64,000 nucleotides of DNA from Actinoplanes xinjiangensis (GTDB lineage: Bacteria; Actinomycetota; Actinomycetes; Mycobacteriales; Micromonosporaceae): positions 248,001-312,000 of the forward strand of contig NZ_QGGR01000001.1 in assembly GCF_003148685.1 (NCBI RefSeq), read 5' to 3'. Shown piece after piece: positions 43,046 through 50,908 of the stretch. Both the position numbers and the translations under genes were made by a program. Position 1 is the first letter of the stretch, and the number at the start of each line of letters is the position of its first letter. Below the pieces are notes generated by a model. It was not told where the DNA came from and made no database searches. It worked only from the letters and a program-made list of their open reading frames with translations.

Positions 43046-45168
43046 TGGCCGAGGGCAAGGATCCGCTGCGCTACTTCCGGATCGAGGCGCGCGAGCTGAT
43101 CGACCAGATCAGCGCGGGTGTGCTCGACCTGGACCAGCGGGCCGGGCCGGAGCCGGTGGCGAAGCTGCTCCGCTTCGCGCACACGCTCAAGGGCGCGGCC
43201 CGGGTCGTCAGACAGAAGGACATCGCCGACCGGGCGCACGCGTTCGAGGAGGTCCTGGTCCCGCACCGGACCGGGGAGGCGCCGCTGGCCGCCGAGGAGA
43301 TGCGCGAGCTGCTGCGCCTCAACGACGAGATCGCGGCGTACGTCTCGCTGATGGAACAGCCGCCCGCGCCCGCCTCCACACCCGCGCCCGCGCCTCCGCC
43401 GTCACCCTCACCTCCGCCGCCGCCTTCGCCCTCACCCGCGCCGGAACCGGAACCGGCACCCGCGCCGGCTCCCGAGCACCTCGAGACGGCCACTCAGCGG
43501 GCCTCCACCCAGGACCTCGACGAACTGCTCGACGCCATCGGCGAGACCAACACCCGGATGGCGCCGCTGCGGGCCGGCTGCGCCACCGTCGAGCGCCTGC
43601 ACCGGTCCGCCGAGAGCCTCGTCGACCAGCTGCGCCTGGACCGGGGGACGGCGAGCGGGACCGCCCGTGCCGCCGCCGCACGGCTCGCCGGGGACCTCGG
43701 CTCGGCCGCCCGCCGGTTCACCGACGCCGTCGACCAGATCGAACGCGAGCTCGACGACGTCCGGGCCCGGGCCGAGGGGCTGCGGCTGGTGCCGGTCGGA
43801 TCGGTCTTCACCACGCTGCGCCGGGCCGTCCGGGACGCCGCCGACGCCGAGGGACGGCGGGTCCGGTTCGTCGCGCAGGGCGGCGGGATCCGGATGGGCG
43901 CGCACCTGCTCGGCCCGGTCAGCGGCGCGTTCCTGCACGTGGTCCGCAACTCGGTGGTGCACGGGATCGAACCGGAGGACGTACGGCTCGCGGCCGGGAA
44001 ACCGGCCGAGGGGACGGTCAGTGTCGAGGTCGAACGGCGCGGGCGGTTCGCGGTGTTCCGGTGCTCCGACGACGGGCGCGGGTTCGACCTGGACGCGCTG
44101 CGGCGTACCGCCGAGGCCCGTGGCCTGCTGCCGCCCGGCGCTCCGCCGCCGGACGTCGACGCCCTGCTCCGCCTGGTCCTTCAGGGCGGCATCAGCACCT
44201 CGCCGTCGGTGACCGAGGTGGCCGGCCGCGGCATCGGCATGGACGCGGTCCGTGAGGTCGGCGCCCAGCTCCAAGGCGAGGTACGGGTCCGCAGCACCCC
44301 CGGCCACGGCGCCACGGTGGAACTGATCATCCCGCTGGCCCTGCTGGCGATGACCGGCCTGATCGTCGAGGCCGGCGGGACCGTGGCCACCCTGCCGCTG
44401 GACGCGGTACGGGCCTGTGTGCGGCTCGGCGGCGACGAGGCCGTGGCCGCCGCCGCCAGTGGACGGCTGGTCCACGAGGACGCCGCGGCCCCGTTCCTGC
44501 CGCTGGCCGAGGTCCTCTACGCCGGGTCGACCGTCCCCGACTCCCCCGGCGTCGGCGCCGCCGTGGTGGTGAACGGGCCGGACGGTGTCTTCGCCATCGG
44601 CGTGGACCGGCTGGCCGGCACGTCCGCCCTGGTCGCCCGGCCGCTGCCGGAACTCGCCCCCGCCTCCCCGGTGATCGGCAGCGTCGCCGTCGACGCCGAC
44701 GGCACCCCGCGGCTGGTGCTGGACCCGGCCGGCCTGGCCGAGGAGGTGCTGCGCAGCCATCACGGCGCCCGGCCGATGGTCGCCGCCGCCGCCGAGCCGC
44801 TGCCGATCCTGGTGGTCGACGACTCGCTGACCACCCGGATGCTGGAACGCAGCATCCTGGAGTCGGCCGGCTACGAGGTGGACCTGGCCGCGTCCGGTGA
44901 GGAGGGCCTGGAGAAGGCCCGGTCCGGGCGGTACGGCCTGTTCCTCACCGACATCGACATGCCCGGCATCGACGGGTTCACCTTCGTCGAGCGGACCCGC
45001 GCCGACCCGCAGCTCGCCGGCGTCCCGGCGATCCTGGTCAGCTCCCGGGCCAGCGCCGCCGACCGGGACCGCGGGCGCGCCGTCGGTGCCAGTGCCTACG
45101 TGGTGAAGGGCGAGTTCGATCAGGAGCAGCTGCTCGACCACATCCGGCGTCTGGTGGTCCGGTCGTGA
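43045..45168 (+). CDS. CheA histidine kinase with fused C-terminal receiver domain (707 aa)
   Basis: Domains in order: HPt (about 1-105) with the phosphorylated His 46 in LLRFAHTLKGAARVV; a Pro/Ala linker (about 110-150); dimerisation and HATPase (about 160-435) with VVRNSVVHGIEPEDVR, DDGRGFDLDAL and GRGIGMDAVREVGAQL; a CheW-like P5 domain (about 440-570); and a REC domain (585-705) with LVVDDSLTTR and phosphoacceptor Asp 636 in FLTDIDMPGIDG. This CheA-REC fusion matches WspE and FrzE. It starts one base before the MCP stop ends (TGATG). It should phosphorylate its own REC, CheB and the downstream REC kinase. Confidence 0.95.
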   Translation: MAEGKDPLRYFRIEARELIDQISAGVLDLDQRAGPEPVAKLLRFAHTLKGAARVVRQKDIADRAHAFEEVLVPHRTGEAPLAAEEMRELLRLNDEIAAYVSLMEQPPAPASTPAPAPPPSPSPPPPPSPSPAPEPEPAPAPAPEHLETATQRASTQDLDELLDAIGETNTRMAPLRAGCATVERLHRSAESLVDQLRLDRGTASGTARAAAARLAGDLGSAARRFTDAVDQIERELDDVRARAEGLRLVPVGSVFTTLRRAVRDAADAEGRRVRFVAQGGGIRMGAHLLGPVSGAFLHVVRNSVVHGIEPEDVRLAAGKPAEGTVSVEVERRGRFAVFRCSDDGRGFDLDALRRTAEARGLLPPGAPPPDVDALLRLVLQGGISTSPSVTEVAGRGIGMDAVREVGAQLQGEVRVRSTPGHGATVELIIPLALLAMTGLIVEAGGTVATLPLDAVRACVRLGGDEAVAAAASGRLVHEDAAAPFLPLAEVLYAGSTVPDSPGVGAAVVVNGPDGVFAIGVDRLAGTSALVARPLPELAPASPVIGSVAVDADGTPRLVLDPAGLAEEVLRSHHGARPMVAAAAEPLPILVVDDSLTTRMLERSILESAGYEVDLAASGEEGLEKARSGRYGLFLTDIDMPGIDGFTFVERTRADPQLAGVPAILVSSRASAADRDRGRAVGASAYVVKGEFDQEQLLDHIRRLVVRS

Positions 45169-45223
45169 CCGGCCGCCACGCCGCGGCCGGAAGCCCGGGA
45201 AGCACGGCTCAGGAGGCGCTGCC

Positions 45224-46294
45224 GTGACCCGGGTGCTGATCGTCGAGGACTCCGCGACCATGCGGTACCACCTGCGCGAGGCGTTGCAGGCGGACCCGCA
45301 GCTGGAGATCGTCGGCGAGGCCGCGGACGGGGAACGGGCCGTGCAGATGGTCGCCCGCCTGCGCCCGGACGTGATCACCATGGACATGATGCTGCCCGGG
45401 ATCAGCGGGCTGGCCGCCACCGAGCAGATCATGGCGGAGCACCCGACCCCGATCCTGGTGGTGTCGTCGGCCGACCGGGAGGAACTGTTCAGCACGTACA
45501 ACGCGCTGGCCGCGGGAGCGGTGGACGTGATGGAGAAACCACGCGGCGACGACTCCGACGCGGACTGGGCGGTCCGCCTGCGGACGTCGCTGCGGATGGT
45601 CGCCCGGATCCGGGTGATCACCCATCCGCGGGCGAGGCTGGGCCGCCGGGACGTCCCGCCCACGCCGGCCGCGCCGGTGCCCGTACCCGTGCGGGTGCCC
45701 TCCAGCGGCGGGCTGGCCGTCGTCGCGGTGGGCGCCTCGACCGGCGGGCCGGCCGCCCTCACCGAGCTGATCCGCGGCCTGTCACCGAGCTTCTCGACAC
45801 CGGTGCTCGCGGTGCAGCACATCGCCGCCAGCGAGCAGTTCGCCGAGGCGTTCTCCGACTGGCTGGCCGGGCAGACCCGCCGGGACGTGCGGTACGCCCG
45901 GGACGGCACCCCGATCAGCCGGGCCGCCGGGCAGATCCTGCTCGCTCCCCCGGACCGCCACCTGTACGTCCGGGACGGGCTGCTGCGGCTCAGCTCCGGG
46001 CCACCCCGGCACTCCTGCCGGCCGTCGGTGGACGTGCTGTTCGAATCGGTGGCCGACGACTACGGGGCGGGCGCGGCCGGCTGCCTGCTCACCGGGATGG
46101 GCCGGGACGGCGCGTCCGGGCTGCTCCAGATGCGCCACCGGGGGGCGGTCACGTTCGCCCAGGACGAGCACAGCTGCACCGTCTACGGCATGCCGCGGGA
46201 GGCGGCGCTGATGGGAGCGGCCGTCCACGTCCTGCCACCGTCCCGGATCGCCGCCCGGCTGAGCGAGCTGCACCCGGCAACGGTGCGCCGATGA
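45224..46294 (+). CDS. CheB methylesterase response regulator (356 aa)
   Basis: An N-terminal receiver (1-120) with IVEDSATMRYHLREAL and phosphoacceptor Asp 54 (DVITMDMMLPG) is joined to a CheB esterase domain (about 165-350). The catalytic triad is visible: Ser 172 in VGASTGGPAAL, His 199 in AVQHIAASEQFAEAF and Asp 295 in LTGMGRDGASGLL. It removes methyl groups from the MCP when phosphorylated by CheA. GTG at 45224 follows AGGAGG. There is a 55-nt gap after cheA, the only sizeable gap inside the operon. Confidence 0.95.
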   Translation: MTRVLIVEDSATMRYHLREALQADPQLEIVGEAADGERAVQMVARLRPDVITMDMMLPGISGLAATEQIMAEHPTPILVVSSADREELFSTYNALAAGAVDVMEKPRGDDSDADWAVRLRTSLRMVARIRVITHPRARLGRRDVPPTPAAPVPVPVRVPSSGGLAVVAVGASTGGPAALTELIRGLSPSFSTPVLAVQHIAASEQFAEAFSDWLAGQTRRDVRYARDGTPISRAAGQILLAPPDRHLYVRDGLLRLSSGPPRHSCRPSVDVLFESVADDYGAGAAGCLLTGMGRDGASGLLQMRHRGAVTFAQDEHSCTVYGMPREAALMGAAVHVLPPSRIAARLSELHPATVRR

Positions 46295-48279
46295 CACCGA
46301 CCGTGCTGATCGTCGACGACAGCCTGACCGTACGGATGGACCTGCACGAGGCGTTCTCCGGCGACGGGTTCGCCACCATCCTCTGCGCCACCGGGGCGGA
46401 GGCCCGCACCGCGTTCACCGGGGAGACTTTCCAGGCGGCGGTCCTGGACGTGCTCCTGCCCGACGCCGACGGCCTGGAACTGCTCACCGAACTGCGGCGC
46501 ACACCCGGCCGGGACGGGGTGGTGACGATGCTGCTGTCCAGCGAGAGCGAGGTCACCGACCGGCTGGCCGGGCTGCGCATCGGCGCCGACGAATACGTGG
46601 GCAAACCCTACGACGTCGGGTACGTGGTGGCCCGTACCCGCCAGCTGCTCGGAGAGACGTCCGACCGGGACGCCGACCGCACCACGGTCCTGGTGATCGA
46701 CGACAGCATGACCTTCCGGGAGCGGCTGCGCGACCTGCTCGAACCGGAGGGCTACGCGGTGCTGACCGCGACCGGCGGCGAGGAGGGCCTGCGGATGGCC
46801 GCCGACCGCCGACCGCACGCGGTGATCGTCGACGGGGTGATGCCGGGCATCGACGGCGCCACCGTGATCCGCCGGATCCGTCTCGACCCGGCGCTGCGCG
46901 ACACCCCCTGCCTGCTGATGACCGCGGCCGACGACTACGCCACCGAGATGCAGATGCTCGACGCCGGCGCCGACGCGTTCGTGCGCAAGCAGCAGGACCT
47001 GGCGGTGGTGCTGGCGAAACTGGCGGCGGTGCTGCGGCAGAGCGCCGAACAGCTGCCGATCGAGGCGCTCGGCGGCCCGCACGGTCCCGGCAAGGTGCTC
47101 ACCGTCGGCCCGGACCGCGCCGAACTCGACAGATGGGGCGAGGCACTGCGCGTCGACGGGTACGACATCGTGCACGCCACCGGCATCGACGACGCCCTCG
47201 ACCTGCTCGCCGCCCAGCCGGTCGACTGCATCGTGATCGCCCTGAACGGCGACGTCGACCGGGCCCGCGACGACTGCCGCCGGTTGCGGGAGGTTCCCGA
47301 GGTCGCCGACCTGCCGCTGGTGATGACCGGCGCCGAGGAGCGGATGCTGGACTGCCTGGCGGCCGGCGCCGACGACTACGTCCGCGACACCGACGTGCCG
47401 GAGGGGCTGCGGGTGCACGTACGCGCGCAGATCCGCCGCAAGCAGTCGCACGACGACGCCCGCCGGATCCGTGAGGAGCTGATGCGCCGGGAGCTGGACG
47501 CCGCCGAGGAGCGGGCCGCCCGGCAGCTGGCCGAGACCCGGGCGGCGCTGGTCGAGGAGCTGGAGTGGCGCAACCGGGAGCTGGAGGCGTTCTCCGGGTC
47601 GGTGTCGCACGACCTGCGCGGCCCGCTCCAGGTGATCAGCAGCTTCGCCGAGCACATGCTGGAGGAGGACGAGGAGCCGCTCGGCGAGAAGACCCGCTAC
47701 CGCCTGACCCGGGTGCACGCGGCCGCGATGCGGATGGCCGACCTGGTCGAGTCACTGCTGATCCTGGCCCGCGCCAGCCGCGGTGACCTGCGGCGGGAAC
47801 TCTTCGACATGACGACGACGGCCTGCCAGGTGATCAGCGACGTCGCGGCCCGCGACCCGGAGCGGCAGGTGACCTTCACGGTACGGGAGGGAATGACCGC
47901 CGACGCCGACGAGGGCCTGGTCCGGGTGATCCTGGAGAACCTGATCAACAACGCGGTGAAGTTCACCCGCAAGGTGGACCGCCCGGTCGTCGAGGTCGGT
48001 GCCGACGACGGCCGGTTCTACGTCCGCGACAACGGTGCCGGGTTCCCCGCCGATCAGGCGGGCCAGCTGTTCCGGCCGTTCGCCCGGCTGCACGACGCCC
48101 GCGACTTCCCCGGCACCGGCATCGGCCTGACCACCGTGCACCGGGCCGTCGAACGGCACGGCGGCGAGATCTGGGCGGAGAGCCAGGAGGGCCGGGGCGC
48201 CACGTTCTGGTTCACCCTGCCGCCCTCGCCGGAACACAGTGGACCCGAGCGGCGCGGCACGCCACGCCGCCCGGGTTGA
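46291..48279 (+). CDS. REC-REC-REC hybrid histidine kinase, output of the chemosensory cluster (662 aa)
   Basis: Three receiver domains precede a kinase. REC1 (about 1-122) has Asp 53 (AAVLDVLLPDADG); REC2 (about 130-250) has Asp 181 (HAVIVDGVMPGIDG). REC3 (about 268-375) is degenerate: the acceptor position is Ala 317 (DCIVIALNG) and the acidic pair near its start is missing. A coiled coil (about 380-430) leads into HisKA with His 440 (SVSHDLRGPLQVISSF) and HATPase (ENLINNAVKFT, RDNGAGFPADQ, GTGIGLTTVHRAVERHGGEI). It overlaps cheB by 4 nt and occupies the place held by the GGDEF regulator WspR in Wsp operons. It probably takes phosphate from CheA and relays to an unlinked regulator. Confidence 0.92.
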   Translation: MTPTVLIVDDSLTVRMDLHEAFSGDGFATILCATGAEARTAFTGETFQAAVLDVLLPDADGLELLTELRRTPGRDGVVTMLLSSESEVTDRLAGLRIGADEYVGKPYDVGYVVARTRQLLGETSDRDADRTTVLVIDDSMTFRERLRDLLEPEGYAVLTATGGEEGLRMAADRRPHAVIVDGVMPGIDGATVIRRIRLDPALRDTPCLLMTAADDYATEMQMLDAGADAFVRKQQDLAVVLAKLAAVLRQSAEQLPIEALGGPHGPGKVLTVGPDRAELDRWGEALRVDGYDIVHATGIDDALDLLAAQPVDCIVIALNGDVDRARDDCRRLREVPEVADLPLVMTGAEERMLDCLAAGADDYVRDTDVPEGLRVHVRAQIRRKQSHDDARRIREELMRRELDAAEERAARQLAETRAALVEELEWRNRELEAFSGSVSHDLRGPLQVISSFAEHMLEEDEEPLGEKTRYRLTRVHAAAMRMADLVESLLILARASRGDLRRELFDMTTTACQVISDVAARDPERQVTFTVREGMTADADEGLVRVILENLINNAVKFTRKVDRPVVEVGADDGRFYVRDNGAGFPADQAGQLFRPFARLHDARDFPGTGIGLTTVHRAVERHGGEIWAESQEGRGATFWFTLPPSPEHSGPERRGTPRRPG

Positions 48280-48285
48280 GGAGCG

Positions 48286-50622
48286 TCAGCGGATGTAGGC
48301 CAGCCCGTCGGACACCACCGTGGTCCGGCCGGCCGTGCCCGCCACCACGATCGTGACGGTGTGCTTCTTCACGGCCGTCGACGACACCCACAGCGCCTGG
48401 CGGTACTTCGTGGCGGTGGCGCGGGTGTCGATGGTGGCCACCTTCCGGCCGTCGAGGTAGACGTACGCCTTGCCGGTCCTGGATCCGCGGGAGAAGATCA
48501 GCGCCGCCGACCGCCCGGTGAAGGTGTACGTCAGCTTCGCGTTCTTCGCCGTCGCCGCGAGCGCCTTACCGCCCAGGTAGGAGCCGCTGGTGCGCCGGGA
48601 CCACGTACCGGACCTCTTGGCGGCGGTCTCGGCGGACAGCACGACACTGCGCGACATCCATGCGGCCCGGCTGTTGCCGGCCACGTCGCGGGCGGTGAGT
48701 CGCCACGTCGACGTGCCGGGCCGGACCGTGGTGGCCCAGCTCGCGGCCGGGCCCAGCGTCGCCGAACGCGGGCTGGTCACGGTGTAGCCGGCGAACCTGA
48801 GGTTGTCGGTCCCGGTCAGGCCGAGCCGCACCGGCACCGAGGTCGTGCTGTAGGTGCCGGTGATCAGGTTCAGCGGCAGGGCACCGCGATAGGTGGGTGC
48901 CGTGGGGTCGCCGTAGACGGTCACGCCGACCCGGGCGGTGCTGCCGGAGTCGTGCACGGCGCGGACCGTGACGCCGTGCCGGCCGGCCGGGATCGGCACC
49001 GTCGCGGTGCGGGCGTCGCCGGTCAGGGTGCTCACCACCGTGCTGTCGACCAGCACCTCGAACCGGGCCAGGTCGGCCGGCGGGGTGGCGATGTTCCAGT
49101 TCAGCTTCGCCGAGGACCGCACGTAGTACGCGCCACCGGAGTAGCCGCCGCCGGTCACCGAGGTCAGCGCCAGGCCGGTCACCATCTGCTGCGCCCTCGC
49201 GCGGATGTCGGCCAGCCGGGCATACAGGTTGGCGCCCGGGCAGACGGTGGCGTCGGCGTCGCGGTGGCCGGAGAGCCGGGGCACCGTGATCTGCGCGCCC
49301 TTGGCCAGCTTGTCGTTGGCCACCCCGGCGGTGAACGTGCCCTGGCTCGCCGGGTTGAAGTCGTACCTGCCGAGACGGGCCGCGCCGACCTGCGCGAGAA
49401 TCGTCTCGACCGCGGCGGACGACGCGGCGGTCTCGTAGTTGCCGATCACCGCGATCGCGGCGTACCCGGTGTTGAAGCCGACCGTGGCGGCCGGGACGAT
49501 GGCGTTCTCCACGCCGCCCCGGCGCCCCTCGAACAGCCGCCCGCACTTGTCGACCAGGTAGTTGTAGCCGAGGTCGGACAGGCCCTTGACGTTCACGTCG
49601 TTGCTCTGGATGGCGCGGACGATCGCCGCCGACTCCGAGCAGTCGTAGTCGTTGGTGGTGCCGGTGTGGTGCACCCAGACCGCGTTGACCACCTTGGCGT
49701 CGGTGACACTGCCGACGATCGTCTCGTCGGCGCTCCATGCGGTGCGCGTGTAGTAGACCGGGAACTGCGCCTTCACCGGCGCCGTCGAGGTGGGCGCGAC
49801 GGTCGGCACACTCGCCGCGGCGGCCGGCGCGACCTCCTGGACCACCGAGTCGACACCGGTGCCGGTGTCCTGCCCGACCACCGGCGGGGCCTGCTCCTCG
49901 ACCGCGGGGGGCGCCTCGGCCGGCTCCTCCACGGTCTCGTCGACCGGCCCGTCACCCTCGATCGGAGTGTCCCCGGGCACCGTCGTGCTCGCCGACGGCG
50001 ACGGCGTGGGTGACGGCGACGGGTCGGCCGAGGCGCCCGGTGACGGCTCACCGCCGCCGCGGCCGCCGCTCTCCGCACCCGGGTCGATCAGGTCCAGCCG
50101 CAAACCCGCGGTGAGACCGGCCTTCCCGCCGATCCGGACCGCCACCCCGTCGGAGGGGCCGGCCCAGAGCGGTTCGGTGGCGCCCCGGCGGCCGGAGGCG
50201 GCCGCCTCGGCGGCGTCCGGGCCGGTGTCCGCCTTCTCCAGTGCCTGCCAGCCGGACCACTCACCGGTGGCGGCGCCGCGGGTGCGGACCTCGATCGTGC
50301 CGTCCGGCACGGCCGACGGATCCGGCCAGCTCACCCCGAGCAGACTGAACCGGCGGGTGTCGCGCTGGGCGATCTGCGCGGGGCGGCCGCCCGCGGTGAG
50401 GTCGACGCTGCTCAGCGCGGTCCGGATGCGGGGCGGCGCGGCGGCCGGGTCGGGTGGCAGCTCGGTCGGCGTCGCCGCCGGTGCGGCCTCCGCCGGTGCG
50501 GCCTCCGCCGGTGCGGCCTCGGCCGGTGCCGTCCCGGACGGCGAGGTCAGGACGGCCACGCCGCCCCCCGCCGCGAGCACGGCGACCGCCGTGCCGATAC
50601 CTATAGCCAGCTTGCGCCGCAT
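48286..50622 (-). CDS. Secreted PGRP-type N-acetylmuramoyl-L-alanine amidase (778 aa)
   Basis: Signal peptide (MRRKLAIGIGTAVAVLAAGG), then APAEA repeats encoded by a 15-nt tandem repeat (about 50477-50530), a beta-rich domain (about 60-185), a Pro/Thr/Ser linker, a PGRP/amidase_2 domain (about 288-475) and a C-terminal region (about 490-778) of Ig-like and jelly-roll-like repeats. Zinc ligands are present: His 318 in VWVHHTGTTN, His 453 and Cys 461 in LSGHRDADATVCPG, so it should cleave peptidoglycan stem peptides. It converges on the chemosensory operon with 6 nt between stops. Length is larger than typical because of the C-terminal modules. Confidence 0.9.
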   Translation of the reverse strand: MRRKLAIGIGTAVAVLAAGGGVAVLTSPSGTAPAEAAPAEAAPAEAAPAATPTELPPDPAAAPPRIRTALSSVDLTAGGRPAQIAQRDTRRFSLLGVSWPDPSAVPDGTIEVRTRGAATGEWSGWQALEKADTGPDAAEAAASGRRGATEPLWAGPSDGVAVRIGGKAGLTAGLRLDLIDPGAESGGRGGGEPSPGASADPSPSPTPSPSASTTVPGDTPIEGDGPVDETVEEPAEAPPAVEEQAPPVVGQDTGTGVDSVVQEVAPAAAASVPTVAPTSTAPVKAQFPVYYTRTAWSADETIVGSVTDAKVVNAVWVHHTGTTNDYDCSESAAIVRAIQSNDVNVKGLSDLGYNYLVDKCGRLFEGRRGGVENAIVPAATVGFNTGYAAIAVIGNYETAASSAAVETILAQVGAARLGRYDFNPASQGTFTAGVANDKLAKGAQITVPRLSGHRDADATVCPGANLYARLADIRARAQQMVTGLALTSVTGGGYSGGAYYVRSSAKLNWNIATPPADLARFEVLVDSTVVSTLTGDARTATVPIPAGRHGVTVRAVHDSGSTARVGVTVYGDPTAPTYRGALPLNLITGTYSTTSVPVRLGLTGTDNLRFAGYTVTSPRSATLGPAASWATTVRPGTSTWRLTARDVAGNSRAAWMSRSVVLSAETAAKRSGTWSRRTSGSYLGGKALAATAKNAKLTYTFTGRSAALIFSRGSRTGKAYVYLDGRKVATIDTRATATKYRQALWVSSTAVKKHTVTIVVAGTAGRTTVVSDGLAYIR

Positions 50623-50733
50623 CCCCGTGGCCCCCGTGGTGAGAAAGATTCACTCGCGGCGGTGAACCTACCGGACGATCCACCCCCGTCCCGTCCCCCA
50701 CAAGCGAATCGTGACGTGCCACCGACAACCCGC

Positions 50734-50786
50734 GGCTGGTTCCCACCGCTGTCTCGAGCGCCCGGAGACAGCGGTGGGAACCAGCC
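50734..50786. repeat. 53-nt palindromic repeat, copy 2
   Basis: Same element as 294-346: GGCTGG, two bases, CCCACCGCTGTCTC, a divergent centre (GAGCGCCCG), then GAGACAGCGGTGGG, AA and CCAGCC, exactly 53 nt. The outer 22 nt of each arm are perfectly complementary. It lies between the amidase start and the FtsX permease stop, 10 nt from copy 3. Confidence 0.9.
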
Positions 50787-50796
50787 AGAAGCCCGC

Positions 50797-50849
50797 GGCT
50801 GGACGTCACCGCTGTCTCGGCGGCGCCGAGACAGCGGTGGGGACCAGCC
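50797..50849. repeat. 53-nt palindromic repeat, copy 3
   Basis: A more diverged copy: the left arm reads GGCTGGACGTCACCGCTGTC and the right arm ends GCGGTGGGGACCAGCC, so compensating pairing is partly lost in the outer stem while the inner CACCGCTGTCTCGGC/GCCGAGACAGCGGTG stem is intact. It is also exactly 53 nt long and forms a direct tandem with copy 2. Confidence 0.88.
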
Positions 50850-50862
50850 GGGGACGGGGACG

Positions 50863-50890
50863 GCCCGCCGACCGGGAGCGGTCGGCGGGC
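50863..50890 (-). terminator. Terminator of the FtsX-type ABC operon
   Basis: A perfect 11-bp stem GCCCGCCGACC (50863-50873) with 50880-50890 and a 6-nt loop begins 18 nt past the permease stop on the minus strand. The palindromic repeats start only beyond it, so they are not needed as the primary terminator here. Confidence 0.8.
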
Positions 50891-50908
50891 TGTGGGGCCA
50901 GACGGCGG

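Noticed and set aside
43432..45909. 825-codon minus-strand frame across cheA and cheB
   Set aside because: It is fully antisense to genes with intact HPt, HATPase, REC and esterase motifs.
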